Positions 24,101 to 37,300 of a stretch of 64,000 nucleotides of DNA are shown here, in pieces. Below the pieces are notes generated by a model. The model had not been told where the DNA came from, made no database searches, and saw only the letters and a program-made list of their open reading frames with translations. Position numbers and translations under genes: made by a program. Every line of letters begins with the position of its first letter. The stretch's first letter is position 1. Origin of the DNA: Diorhabda sublineata (Eukaryota > Arthropoda > Insecta > Coleoptera > Chrysomelidae); NCBI RefSeq assembly GCF_026230105.1, contig NC_079476.1, positions 31,548,559 to 31,612,558 on the forward strand, given 5' to 3'.

Positions 24101-27100
24101 TTAGATATTTGTGGTAGTACTATTTTCTTGAGCTCCACTCAAGGATACAGAACAAATTAGAATATTAATTTGTTCAGGAGAAGGACATCCAATTAGTAAC
24201 TGATCTTCATTGCTGTAACCGATCCTTAATAAAATCTGATCAAGTTGCATGAAAGCATTAACAATATTATTTTTTATAGGTCGGAATAAAATGAATTCAG
24301 TTTCTCTATTAGAAAGATAAATCTGCATGGATCGTTGGATTTGAGGTATTTTTATTTTCATGTTCTTTTGAATTTCTTTAACCACTGATGAAAGAGTTTC
24401 AGCTTTTGCAAAATCCTCTTGCAAAAATTTCTCAGGTGCTACTTTTTCTTGCTGTAAAGTTTTTTCAGATTTTGCTATCCAATCAAGGATGTTACCTAAA
24501 AATGAGAAGTACTAAAGAAGTACCAATTACAAAATTTCCATAATTTATTGTTGATGGCTTTCCTTGGAAACAATAAACATGTCTTACCTACAAGTAATTG
24601 AGTTACCAGGGTGATGAATGCTTCACAAGATTGTTTCAACTGCTTATCAATTTCTTTTCGTGAGTCAATCAAGTGCTCTTTGACTTTTGGCGTTCCCTCT
24701 AATAGAAATTCTAACAATGCGTTATTTGATCCAAATGTGAAGATTTTATTTCTGTGATTGATTAGATCCATGGCTGCTTTCTGTACTGTAGTAAAATCTA
24801 AAGTTGTTTCTTTAACAGTAAAGTCAACCTAAAATAGATTGATAATTCTAAGTAGTTTGGATTATTTATTGACATGATCCCAATCAAAATCAAACATTTG
24901 GTAACAGCATACTCAAAGTAGTTATAAAAAAATGAGTAAGGAATTGAATTAAACGTTTGAAAAAAGTAAGAAAAACGAAATCGTACAGAATCAGATATGG
25001 GTACATAGGGGAAACAAAGAGGCAGACATCAATACATAAAAAAAATTAAATTAGTATCTGCATATAATGAGAATGAACGGATAAACAAAGGCTAAGAAAA
25101 TATTGAAGGTAAATAAAGAAAAAAAAGGAACAAGAGGTGATACCAGCGAAAAAACCGTGAAAAAACTGTGGGTTGAAGAGGACACAGAACCACAATATGA
25201 CGTATAAGAAAAAAAGTCAAAGATATAATATTCTGTTCCTAAATAAAATAGCTTACCTGAAATGGTGCAATTTGCTCCCTTATAATTAACAAATGTTTAA
25301 TTTGAAAAAGAAAACCATCAATTTTAGTTTTTTTTGTAGAAATAAGGTTTGCTGCTGTTTTGACAGTTTCTATACATATGACTATAGCTTCTTGTGCTAA
25401 TCCTTGAAATGTACTTCTATCTAAGCAAAAATATAAACGAGATAAACAAACAAGGGTGCGTTTTACAGTAGGATACCACATGCCGTGTAAATCTGCAGAT
25501 GCATTTCCTGAAAATAAGACCATTACAATTTAGTTATGGTATTTTCTATTCTAGTTTAATTATAGATTTTATGCAGTTTTGTAAACTAACGTGTAGTAAA
25601 AATAAAGAGCAAAACTCCCTCTAATAATGTATAGCATTAAACACATAGAATTTTTTCTCTGCAAAATATCAAAAAGTCTACTGATGCATAATCTGGCAAA
25701 AACAAATCTATGCTCAAAGCATGTTTTAATAGTTTCATTATGGATAGTGGTGTAGCATGAATCTTCATCACCTGAGTCTGAATAAAAATTTGACTCCTTC
25801 TAACAAGAGTTAAAATTACTGATAGACTCAATAAAGTAAGTAAATCAGTGAAGATTTTATTTCGTAATTATCAGAGTGCTTATACTCCCAAAGAAGCTTT
25901 GTCACTAGATGAGTCATTATTATTATATAGAGAGAGACTGCGTTTTAAGCAATATATCAAGGAAAAGAAAGCAAAATATGGGATCAAGTTCTACGAATTG
26001 TGCACGACAAAAGTTTATGTTTGCAACATTGACATCTATAAAGGTTAACAGACAGAAGAAGCAAATATGACAAAGTTACGATCTCCCGTGTTAAGACTTC
26101 TTTCACCTTTTCTAGGGACATCACGCTTTTATGGACAATTATTATACAGCGTTCCTCAAGAAAACTCATACAACAGGAACCCTTAGGTTAAATCACAGAG
26201 GAAATTCTAAAGAAATCACAACTAAAAAACTTATCTAAAAAAGGTGAGCATGAATGGTTTGAAAAGAGAATGTGTGATTATCCAAATGGAAAGATACGAG
26301 GGAGGTATTGATGATTACCACATTACCACAAAATTTCAACCAGAAATGATTCAGCCGAGTAATTCTTATAAACCAATCTAAATTTAAACCAAAAGAAGTC
26401 TCTGAATCCTACCTAAATATGGCAGGGGTTGACAGAAGTGACAGAAGTTGTTTATTTACAAAATAATTTTATAATAAAGTTTTTTTTTTATTTTGATAAC
26501 ATTTGTTCTTACTACTACATATCTGCAATAGGAATCATGTGTCCCTTCACAGACAAATTTTCAATGTTTAGGAACATTACTTTGATAGCAGACACACGAT
26601 TTTTTGCTGTAAAAACAATCAAAATTGCTGTTCAAGATGCTGACTTGTACTTATTTTCGCAGAAAAACCTATTTTTCAAAAAAATAGGGGATGCTCTGAG
26701 TAGTTTCAAAATCATCCTAGTGTCGGCGAATGTGTTAAAAAACTTAGTATTTCTCTTAGTAATACTGTCATCTTTTCTTAGTCATGTACTCCAAATTTTG
26801 TTTTGCACACTTCAACAAACCCTCCTCCTATTAAAAATTTCCTTATCCTACCAAATTCAATCTCTCTATCTCCAATGCTAATATGCCTTGTTCTGATTCA
26901 CCAATTGCTTGTCCTTTTTTAAGCTTATATTCCTTTCATTTGCAAAAATCATCGTTATGTTGTGCACTTAATTCATGGCTACATCAAGGTCCTTGGGATG
27001 ATATTTAATAGTTTTTGACTTATAAATACATTAAAATATAAAACTGATCAATCAACCTAATAGAACATGAAACAGTTTGAATATATTATATGAAATGTTA

Positions 27101-28648
27101 TAATGATACTTTACCTGTATAAGAACGAAAGTTTGACATTTGTGAATTTATATTAGCAACTTCCTGAGATTCAAGGGATACAACTGAACTCCTTGAATCT
27201 GATCTTTCTTTCAATTCCAAGACAATACTCTCAATTTGTTCTAATTTCTCTGGGTATGCCAAGTCACCTGGTGATGGTTTGTAATTTAAGAGATCATATT
27301 GGAAAAACACATTTGTTCTAAACACAAGTCTCTCTTCAACATCTTGCCATAACTGTTTAATGATTTCAACATATTTACTTAGTTGGATGGAGTCTACAAC
27401 TTTATCACTTAAGAATTCATTTCTCAGAATTCCACATAATTCACATAGAACTTCTATATGAATTATTGTAATAAGATTTGGTCTCAATGTGTCATAAAGG
27501 CACTGACAAAGGGCTCCTAAATAATCATTTAAATGTTCAGTTCCTTTAGAAAAAAAGTAATTAAAACACATTACTTCATCTTGACAAACTTTTAGGATGA
27601 AGAGGCAACATGATCTGAATAGGGTACTATGATCTTTATAATATTTTTCTTTCAAATCAGTCAAAGCTTTTCCTACAGCAACAGTTAATATAGGTAGCCT
27701 CTGAGTAAAATATGACTTTTTACAATCAATTAAAACATTTTTATATTGATCATTTCTGGTTTCCCTTTCCTCCAAATTGTTCAGAATACTTCTCACTTTT
27801 ACTGAAACACTTTGAAATTTCCCATAATATAGAGAAAAAGCAGAATCAACCATACTGTTAATATGAGGGACCTGAGCTGATTGGAAATTAACATTGGGAT
27901 CTACAACTTGCTTTGTTGTCTCAACAAGTATAGTATTTACATAATCATATATCTTATTGAGGATAGTATTTAGAAGACTCTCATATTTCATTTTATAAAT
28001 TCTGGATTCCTTATAGTGCAGATGTTGATTTAAATAGTCTATACTTTCATCTATCTTGTCTAAAATATAAATGCAATCGTCATTATTCATTTTATTTTTT
28101 ATCCTTTCAACTCCATCTTGACATTTCGTAAAATCGATGAAATACTTTATTCTATCATTTATTTGTTGCTTTTTTTCCTTTAATATTTTTTGATTAGCCA
28201 TAAGTTGCTCACTAAGATCATGCAAGTAATTTGTTTTTTCTGTTACATTATTATAATTTTCTTTTAAACTATTGAGAGAACATAACGCTTTGTCTGACAT
28301 ATCAAAGAGAATCTCACAATTAGATTTATACTGAGTTAACAATTGGTAATAGTCTTGATACATTTTTAAATTTTCGTGTTTAATATCATGTTCAACAGCT
28401 ATTGTCCATTTAACAAAATCTTGTAATGTGTATATAGTATCTAGTGTCTCACTGGTTTTATCCACATCTGTATCGTTCTTTTCTTTCACAGTATTTGATA
28501 TTAAATCACCTAACTCATAAATTACATCCAGTTGCTCCGCTGACAATGGTGCTAAAGACTTATCTAGAGATTGCCATTTTACAATATTGTCTTGTATAAC
28601 ACGTTCTTTTAAATTTTCACTATTGTCAGTTGATCCAACACTTGGCAT
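24101..28648 (-). CDS. COG3: Conserved oligomeric Golgi complex subunit 3 (COG3/Sec34), four exons
   Basis: Coding exons on the minus strand: 28648-27115, 25507-25257, 24828-24588, 24495-24101. Introns are GT-AG, phases agree, and the total of 2421 nt gives 806 residues, close to 828 in human. COG3 is a lobe A subunit of the COG tethering complex, which directs retrograde vesicles within the Golgi. The Sec34-like N-terminal region is in the first exon, with heptad-like coiled-coil stretches at about residues 85-185. Strong family matches: CELCGILRNE, ERLVFRTNVFFQ, YKPSPGDLAYPEKL, ADLHGMWYPTVKRTLVCLS, IKHLLIIREQIAPFQ, LLEFLLEGTPKVKEHLIDS and YLSNRETEFILFRPIKNNI near the end. The start is the only Met at the open end of exon 1. 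The gene converges on Sbf and is divergent from FRMD8. Confidence 0.96.
25700..26460 (+). mobile_element. piggyBac-like transposase relic in COG3 intron 1
   Basis: Plus-strand frames carry a YTPKEALSLDESLLLYRERL segment, then FKQYIKEKKAKYGIKFYELC (25880-26005). Further on are KKGEHEWFEKRMCDYPNGK and, near 26430, SYLNMAGVDRSD. These follow the piggyBac order: the SLDE catalytic box, FRQY...KYGIKLY, KLKKGE, and the GVDRADQ motif. At least three frame shifts and stops make it inactive. It lies on the strand opposite to COG3. Confidence 0.88.
26461..27112. other. Rest of COG3 intron 1, nothing recognised
   Basis: Apart from the piggyBac relic the intron is AT-rich. The 150-codon plus-strand frame that starts at 26429 is hydrophobic and low in information, and it begins inside the piggyBac remnant. 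I do not call it a gene. Confidence 0.4.
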
Positions 28649-30440
28649 ATTTTATCAATTGTTATTATTGTTGAATTTTTCTTGAATAAATTTGTTTTTA
28701 ACCTAGAAACGAAAAATGACGTTGACGAACCAATGTTTAGATCTTGTCTTCTTCTGTTTCAAATAGTTATGAATGCCTGGAATTATGATTTCTTTAAATT
28801 TATTTTTTATATAATACTATTAATCAAAACACAGTCTCTTATAAAAAAGATAAACAAAAATCGTCACCATTAAATTATTGTTAGAGTGAAAATTGAAGCA
28901 TTCAAAATTGATTTCTGTTCCAAACAATATGATATTTAAAAGTATATATTAAAATGGGAGAAAAAGGCTGGAAATTATGAAATCATTGTATAAAGAATAT
29001 TCTTTCTACAATGATGAAACTATATAATGGAGATTGTTGTTTTAGTTACAAACTATTAGATTCTATATAATTTGGATTTTTTTATATATTCTCATATATT
29101 AGTTTGTATATACTAAATATTTATTCTCCTGAATTCTATCCAATTACCCTCAGAATAATTTTGAAGTTGTTTATACAATAAATTGCATTTTGTGATATTT
29201 TTGTATTGTCTTTTACAAAATTCACAAATCTACAATCCGGACTGATTCGTTCTTATCGTTATTTTTAGTTTCTATATTTGACACTAGATGGCGACACCAT
29301 GCATAAAGATAGCATGAACAATATGTTTATAAAGTATTTAATCTTTCTATTATTATTACTTCATAAAGGTGTTTTTGTGCAATGTTGAACGCGATTTTAT
29401 TAAATTTTATGCATACCTCTCCCTCTGTTTACATTATTATGTAATGTGATATGATTTCTTCTAAGCGCGATAGATGACGCCACTATAAATGCATTCAAAT
29501 GTTTGTATGATCTAAAATATAGAAAAATCTAAAATCCGGAACCAATCCTTTCCCAGCGATTCCGGATTTACGATGTTATACTGCACCGGTGTTATACTTT
29601 AAGGTCTACAGGAAAAATCGTTCAATAGCTGATATGTATTATTCTTCTAGTTTACACACGCGCAATAGCAAATTACATTATAGAAATTATAAGAATAACC
29701 CGTTTGAAATTCTCTGGTATTAATATTGATAATAATAATTCAACTTATCAACTTAAAATTTGTTTTAATGTTTTCTGTGATTATAGTGATTTTAAATCAT
29801 GTGAAAGCAAACTATCGATCGACGCGTCGCTTTTATGACATCAAAATGCATTAACATGCGATTGTTTTGTAAATTTATTGACTTTTTTACTTGAGAAAAA
29901 TGTCACATTTTTGAAGTAAGTATGAATGTGTTGCTTGTCAAATCTATTTATTATTGTTTATTAGTATGTTAAGACAACATATAGCATATTTCTTAATTAG
30001 TGCGAAAATTTGGATTAACTTTCAGAGCTAATAATATAGAATCCAAATATGGAAAATCTTTCACCTCTCAACCAACTATTTATTAGGTGAAAATGATTTT
30101 GTATAATATTTAATATATTCAATACTATTTCGAAAAATAATAAACATTCCAGGGTACACAATAGATCAATATATTAAAGTTTTAGTGAGATAGATTCACG
30201 CAAGGGCGTCGTCAGCTTATGACTAAGCGGGGTGGGCAATGGGGCAATATTATGGAGGGTAAAAAATATGAACGCCTGGTACAGTCGATGCGCATGAAGC
30301 GTTACACTTTGGAAGTCTTTGCCTCGATAATAATTGTAGTAAGAACGGTTCTAATATCAATGTATAAAACTTCATAAGCTCTCGACAGCATAACAACGAA
30401 ATCAAACTTCTAAACACAGTAATAATTATTTATTTTATCA
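28649..30440. other. COG3-FRMD8 intergenic region, near part; shared promoter zone possible
   Basis: There are no supported ORFs. The region must hold the COG3 promoter (minus strand). It may also hold an untranslated first exon of the plus-strand FRMD8 gene, since the first FRMD8 coding exon is preceded by an acceptor-like site. A good donor-like word, gtaagtatg, occurs at about 29916 and could close such an exon, but this is only a suggestion. Two tagatggcg or tagatgacg words occur near 29287 and 29470. Confidence 0.35.
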
Positions 30441-31560
30441 GAAATAATATTTAATTAAAACACAACCTGCGGGGATTTTTGCAAAACTTTCAACCACTTC
30501 TACATTAAAATTATTTGTGTATTGGGGCGATCTTCTGCCATGGTGCTTCTTAGCCATGTTTTTAGTCTTCTAATGCTGCTAAAGGGTCGCTCTACTGTAC
30601 AGGTTTTGGATCAAAAAAGGAATTTGTTTTTAGGACAGCAACAATCGTTAGATTTGGATATCTTGCCACAATTACTACCAAAGTTCGATTTCATTCTTTA
30701 TGTTCGGTAAATCATAAAACTGGACAATAGATTCACAAGTTTGTTTCAGATTTTCAGTTATCATCTTTTGCATCTGCGCTGGGTGTAACTTAGATAATGC
30801 GAATGATGGAGTGTTTTCTTCAGCAAAACGTACTTCAAGGAGGTGATAATTGAATCCAAGTATGGTATTACTAAAGACCTCTTCCAGTATTCTGAAGGGG
30901 TTTCTGCTGGATGATTGCTTCTATGACGTTATTTCCTCGTAATACGCGGCATTGATGTAATGTCCTCATCCAGTCCGACTTTCTCTGTGACAACAGCAGC
31001 TTCCTTTATAATTTCGCCTGTCACTTATTCCAGATTTTCACGGTGGTTTTTAATTGAAAGTAAAATCCTTTTAACTTGTTTTGTAACGAGTATTTTGCTA
31101 CCAACATAATCCCGAGAATGAAAGAAATTCTGGAAGTAGTCGCATGCAGTTGGAAGGCACTTTTTTGAGTTGCACTATTTCCTTCCTAAGATAATATTTG
31201 TAAGGCCTCCAGAATTACTGGAAGTTTTTATTTAAAAACTCTGATGATTTTGTGTTTCTCATTTCATCTTGTATCGCAGTCTGGAAATATTAGGTTTCAA
31301 TTTCCTCCTCGAAACTGATTTCCGAAAAAAATCTATAGTATCTTTGGTGGTTCCCATGGCATTTCTAATTTCAGGAAGTGAATTTAGATCATTACTAACT
31401 GGATTCAGTTCGTAGGACGAGCAATGAAAGTAGAGAGCTTCGGTGTACTTTTTGTACACTTGGAGTGTACAGTGTAGTAAATCTATACACAAGTTCACTA
31501 ATATTCATCTACACACTCAACATCTAATTTATTTAAATACACTTTTCGGTTCACTTGTCA
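30441..31560 (-). mobile_element. hAT-superfamily transposase relic
   Basis: Minus-strand reading starts with QVYKKYTEALYFHCSSYELN, PVSNDLNSLPEIRNAMGTTK and DFFRKSVSRRKLKPNISRL (31498-31270). It continues through TPSFALSKLHPAQMQKMI (about 30810-30760) and ends with VERPFSSIRRLKTWLRSTM (about 30600-30545). The last motif is the hAT C-terminal dimerisation region, normally AERSFSxLRRIKTxLRS. The first resembles the HCxxHxLNL-type region of ZMYM or DUF4371-like hAT transposases. Many stops show decay. Confidence 0.85.
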
Positions 31561-32089
31561 CTATCCGAAGTATTTGTTTTGTCATCAAATTGTTGACTAA
31601 GTACTACTGACAGAGCTTCCATTTTATATACTAGTATTATATTCTAGTTCTTTCGGATTCTTGAGATCTTTAGAATGTCGTAAATAAATGAAAATGTCTT
31701 CTCAGAAATTGATTTTATAAAAACGGCAAAAAAACAAGGTAAATAAAAAATAAATTCAAATGAAAAGCCGGCAAATCCGGCAAAATTTCATTTCGGTAAC
31801 ATATTAGAACAGGACCGGCTTCACGGTATTTATTAGTGGTCGAGTTAGTAACATTGCAATAGCTTTTGATGAGAGTATTTATAAGAAGATTTTAAGAACA
31901 ATGTTGTTTACAAAAACAGCCTTACGGAAAACCATAACACTATTATAATGGATATTTTTTATTTGGGATTTTATACCTTTCCCTTGAAACATTGTATAGA
32001 TAGAAATTATTATTGTTATCTCTTCAGTTTGAAATTAAGGTAAGTTTATTTGTCAAAATTTTTCATTCCATCAAGTAAACAAGGTGTAG

Positions 32090-32760
32090 CTATTAAGTAT
32101 CGAGACTAGCGCTGCTACAGAAAAAGTAAGCATGCTCCAAAGATTAGCAAATGTCTGCAGTCTAACCTGAAGCCTACTCTTTTGAATGCGAAGCCTACAA
32201 ACTAGTGTAGTTGAGGCCTTCGCTTGTATAGAGCAACTGAAACTTACAATTTCTTGATTCTAGTCTATGAATGTTTGACGCGTCCACGTGCTCTTGAGTA
32301 GCTCAAGCGTTTTAAAGATAGCAGAGAAGATGTTGAACATAATTCACGTTTGGGTTGCCCTTCCATGTCACAAACGGATGAAAATATCGAAAAAGTCACT
32401 GAATTTATAGGAATTGACAAAGAACGTGTGCGGTAAACTTTATTTATTTATTTATTTTTATGAAACGTATAACATACGAAAAATGAGTGCAGAACTGGTG
32501 CCTCATTCCGCACTGTGCGGCAAAAGGTTTTTAGCTAAGTACAACCATCCAATGCTAGAACACCCACCTTATTCGCCGGATCTTGCACCCAGTCCTAAGG
32601 TGATGCATTAAGCATAAAAAGCGTTACGTTTCTCGAAGGAACTGACCGAAATATACTTCCTGCACTGTTTCGAACAATGGAAGAATCGCATGGAGTGATA
32701 TAGAGGATGTGTATATATTGAAGGTGATAATAAATAAATAAATATACGTGATATCATAAT
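32090..32760 (+). mobile_element. Mariner-family relic with internal deletion
   Basis: The plus strand has RFKDSREDVEHNSRLGCPSM then SQTDENIEKVTEFIG (32310-32430), which is the mariner DNA-binding domain end. This jumps directly to LEHPPYSPDLAPSP (32560-32600), the region around the third catalytic residue. A degraded LPALFRTMEESHGVI and CILKVIINK tail follows. The central DDE domain is missing, so the copy is internally deleted. Confidence 0.85.
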
Positions 32761-33699
32761 AAAATATTTCATATCACCAGTCATGTTACTTAATAGCCAC
32801 AGCTCGAAGAGAGAGAAATAAAAATTATAAATACATATATTGTGGATGAAACTGCAAGAAAAAAAGTACAAATACTAGTAGTTAACGATGGCACCTTATT
32901 ATTGCGAAAAGTGGCTACCGACATCCACACCCACCAAATGTCACCACAAAATTTACTTTTAAGGTGTTACCTCTGATGAACGTTGTAGTTAAAGATGTCG
33001 TTTAGAACTTGTGACTCATATTAATCTCTGGAAATGACTAGAAAACAAAAGTGACTATTCCGCCACAATATATAAAAATAAAATTGGAAAAATATTGTAT
33101 GGAAAACGTAGCAGGCCAATTGGCAATCTACAAATGGCATACTTTAATAAAATAAACAGCACAGCTGCTACCTTCAGTATAAAGAAGTAAAATTATTTTC
33201 ATAAATAAATACTTATTAAGTTATCAAAGTCGAGTTACAAAGCAATGCACAAAGATGGGTACGGATTTAAGCATATAAGATTGGTGACAAAACACGAAAC
33301 CGAATTTACCGTTCTTTCAAGGTAAAAAAGCAATGAACACACATCTTGAGCTTCCATTATGATTGTTTGGTGAAAACGTGCAGTTTGAAATAACAACCCC
33401 CTTTCTTGGTGCGGTTGCAATGTTTACAATTGATATCTTAATCCCTCACTTTGTCTTTTATTTCATCCATTCCCGTGTGTTCCGTAGTGTCTAGAGAATA
33501 TAGATAAAAGTTTCGTCCTTTACGCACGTTGCATTTTACGCTAAGTCTAGCGTCTTTAAGTGTCCCTTGATGCTTCAGTGCCCCGATAGGACTCCTGTTA
33601 ATATTCCTACTTAGACTGATAATTCTGCAGATCATCATCTCTGGTTATAGTTTTCTAGGAATATCTCTGCCTGTCTCAACCCCTGTAGATTGTCCCAGT
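32761..33699. other. Intergenic sequence, possible retroelement 3' flank
   Basis: No clear gene. The part from about 33440 to 33700 reads on the minus strand as a 66-codon frame next to the RNase H relic at 33700-34130 and may be its C-terminal end. I cannot match its motifs. Confidence 0.35.
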
Positions 33700-34130
33700 A
33701 ACTGCTTTTACCCCTATTTAACTTCGTTTTAATTTATTTTCGCTACTATTCTGTAGCTTATACCAAGGGGTTCAGGTCCTATCAAGAGTTTGTCTGCCCC
33801 TACTTTAGCGAGTCTGTCAGCTATTTCGTTTCCCTTCACTCCAGTGTGTCCCGGAATTCATTGCAGGGCAACTTTATTTTCCTCACCTAGGTCCATTAAC
33901 TTGTCCAGGTGTTCTTAGCCTACTTTGGATTTTATGAAATTGGAGCTTAGAGCTCTAATGGCTGCCTAGACTATCGGGCAGATTGATGATCTCCTGTTTG
34001 AGATAATTCCTTTATATATTGAACTGGACAAATATTTATGTTTAAAAAATGCTTGGTGTGTTGTCCAGGCTTTCAGAGTTTTTGGTTCTGGGTCCGTACA
34101 CTCCTATTCTAATTCTGGTTGCTTAATTCA
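33700..34130 (-). mobile_element. Non-LTR retrotransposon RNase H relic just upstream of FRMD8 exon 1
   Basis: Minus-strand text includes FVQFNI and RNYLKQEIINLPDS, then PGHTGVKGNEIADRLAKVGA (about 33850-33790). It resembles the RNase H copy in Sbf intron 6 (VQFNLEKKYHKQEII, PGHTVVKRNEIADKLAKAGA), so the two come from one element family or close relatives. It ends roughly 170 bases before the first FRMD8 coding exon. Confidence 0.8.
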
Positions 34131-34305
34131 ACATAATCATCGTTGTGTTTTTAACCAAAATGACCGCAATTCCATAACAAGAGCAAATAGTGTTTGGATT
34201 CCTTGTAATTAAAATAAAGCAATTATTTTATTTATCTACAAATATGTTGATCTAAAAATCGAATTCGAATTCCAATCTAACCTTTTTTTATAGGTTATAT
34301 TTACC

Positions 34306-37300
34306 ATGAAACAGTTCGGAGAATTAGTTCAAGGGAATGTTATACCTGTGTGCGTGTATCTACGTAACCGAATAGCAATAGTTATCGATATAGAAAATGT
34401 GGATACTGTAACATCCGAACAAATATGTGAGAAGATTACAAACTGCGAAGAGCTAGGATTGAATCAACAATTATGCTCCAATGTATTTTCATTATGGATG
34501 ATAAGCCCATTATTAGGTAAGAAGCTATGTCCGTTGCCAGGTCCTTGCCACCTTCCCAAGCTTTTTCAGTTTGCAATGAAGTGATTCAGGTCCTTAATAC
34601 CCAACCCCGCTGCTTCTTCCAGACATTCCAATGTTTCACTCCCCATGCATTGTAGTCGTTTCGACGCCAATGCTGTGCAGTGACACATTAGGTGTTCTAT
34701 TGATTCTTCCTCTTCACTGCATTCTGCACAGAGATCGTGTGCAGTGACCGGTAATCACTGCTATGACCCTTCGGATCGAGGCTTTCCCATAGCCCAGCAG
34801 TTCTGTTGTCTTCCTCTTCTATAGCACCGGCCACAAGGAGCGTGAGATTACACAGTCATCTCTATTACTCCATCTCTTGCCGTGCTATCCCTCTAATATT
34901 CTATCTCTATCTTTCGTGCCTCTCTGCAATTTCATTGGTGGTATTTGATTCCCTTCTACATTGTGATGTCACGCACCGTTTCATCTCTGCATCGGATTAG
35001 TTCAGCGGCTCGTTCTATGGCCTGCAGCTCGGCGTGCATTATGTTTCAGCCATTTCTAAACCTCAAGGAGTCCCTTATTCCCAGAACTTCAGAATATACT
35101 CCCGCTCCCGTCCGTTCGTCCTTTACGGACCCGTGGTATGAGGATGTTCAGGTCTATCAAAAGTCAGTCTGGCGGAAGTGTAGTCGGTGCGTTGTTTCAA
35201 CACACCTTTGTCTACTATATCCGCCATATTCTCTATCTCCGTTAGTATCCTGGTGTGCCCATAGTTGGATTGTTTTCACAGCCCAGTTTCCCTCAGACTG
35301 AGGGCACTTTTAGCTGCTAATCCTTTTATGTGCAGATCTAGTGGTTTCATATTCAGCAGCACATCCCGTTATGCCTATGGCTGCTAGCCTTTGAACCTTG
35401 GCGAGTTTTTCCGCATAAGTCTTCCTATTCATGGCCTCCCACCACACTACGGCTCCGTATACAGCCAGTGTATAAGCTTTGGTTGTAGTTCCCATTTTCT
35501 TCCAAACATCTTCCTACAAATGTAGAAAGCGTTGATTCCCTTTTTCATCCTATCCTCCACATTCCTTTTCCAGGAAAGCTCTGAGTCTAGGATTAATCCC
35601 AGATATTTCGCCTTCAGTGAGAGGGTCAGAGTTTGCCCCTTCAATTTTGGTAGCCGAAAATTAGGTATCTTGTATCTCCTAGTGAACAAAATCAGTACGG
35701 TCTTTTCGGGGTTAACCTCAAGTCGATTGTATTCTGCCCAATCGATGATTTCCTTGAGAGATGCCTCCATCAAATCGTTTAGCGTCTGTGGATGCTTGCT
35801 CGTGACGAATAGCACGACATCATCGGCATATGCTATTATCTTTACTCCTTTACTCCTGAGTTTTCTCAGGATTTACTCAATTACTATTAACCACAATAAT
35901 GGGGATATTACACCACCCTGTGGTGGCACTCCAAACTTTATTCACTACACACTCACACATACACAAGTCAAGGCTGCACTATGCGTAACTTCGAAGACAT
36001 AAAGGTTACAGAATACCTACGTAGGTAGTACCTTAGGTGTCATTAACTAGTGAACGATGAAGCTGTAATTAGTAGAAAAAAGGTAGGTAGTGCTCATCAC
36101 TATCTGAAAAGCATATGCTGTAACAGCAACATTCTCCCGGCTGCTACCTAATCTTGGAGAGGTTGCGTAAAGTGCTATCGTAACTCATGTGGACTGATGG
36201 CAACTACAGTGAAATGCCTCAGTTAAATCATGGTGAGAGCGTATCTCGTATCCTCGAACAACTAGTTAAAAAAGTATTCTGAGATCTCCGGTCTACAGAA
36301 AAGAAGAGAGAAAAAAATAATAACGGCTAGAAGAGAAACAAGTAATACTCTGAGATATTAGAAGGAAGAATTAGAATTAGAATTTAATATCAGGTCCTGA
36401 TGATATGTAAAAGTATTTTCCAATCGACTAAAATACACATACAGACATAATCGATGCTTCTTTTAGAATTACAACTTAAACCAACAGACAAACCGTATAA
36501 TTTGAGAAAATCTTGGAGATATTTCTTGGAGCAATACAGTCATACGTCATACAATAAACAAATCAGAGATGAACCTCGATTGGTCTTCCAGAGAAATGTG
36601 TTTTTCTCACCTTACCTCGAAGAAAAAATTAAGTAAGTATTACTCATGATCTCAACATTCAAAAAATAATCCGGATCACGTTCATTAACGTTCGGATTAT
36701 AATCCCACCTGAGTGATTTGAACCCATTGGTTATTCAACAGTCATATCATTATTACACGTCATCCTAATAAGCAATTAAATTGCTTCTACCTACTTTTTA
36801 GTGCGCCTGAGCTGATGATAAAGAGAGAAAGGATATCGGTATACCACTATATATCTACTGTATTCTGGTTTATCATCATTTAAAGGTATCGAGGGGTGAA
36901 AACGGCAAAGTAGAATAACAAACTTTGATTCTAATCAGTGATTTTTCCAGAGGTATAGGATTTGATTTTGAAAAAAACCACAAAAAATTAATGAAGTCTT
37001 TATTGGAATCGATAAAACGATCAGTACTCTCTCCAACATATCGGCCGGTAGTACAGGAATTAATGCTTCAATGTTGGCTTCCAGTGCGTTAATCATTGCT
37101 GGTTTATTCCTGTAGACATTAGCCTAAACATGGCCCCACAAGAAATAGTCCAAAGGCGTTAAATCACACGATATAGGCGGCCAATTGACGGGCCCCAAAT
37201 GTGAGATTAGCTGTTCATCGAAGGCGGTTCTCAATTAGGCTATTGTTTCGCATGCCGTGGGACATGTGGCACCATCTTTTTGAAACCACATGTGAGGCAT

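Noticed and set aside
26429..26881. 150-codon plus-strand ORF in COG3 intron 1
   Set aside because: Starts inside the piggyBac remnant and continues into T-rich sequence. There is no recognisable domain, and the length is expected by chance in such composition.
28682..28873. 63-codon plus-strand ORF just upstream of COG3
   Set aside because: AT-rich frame with no motif in the COG3 promoter zone; probably chance.
30522..30710. 62-codon plus-strand ORF
   Set aside because: It is antisense to the C-terminal hAT dimerisation motif read on the minus strand, so it is a shadow.
34806..35301. Two overlapping plus-strand ORFs of 64 and 118 codons
   Set aside because: They are antisense to the R1/Jockey-like retroelement that reads on the minus strand.
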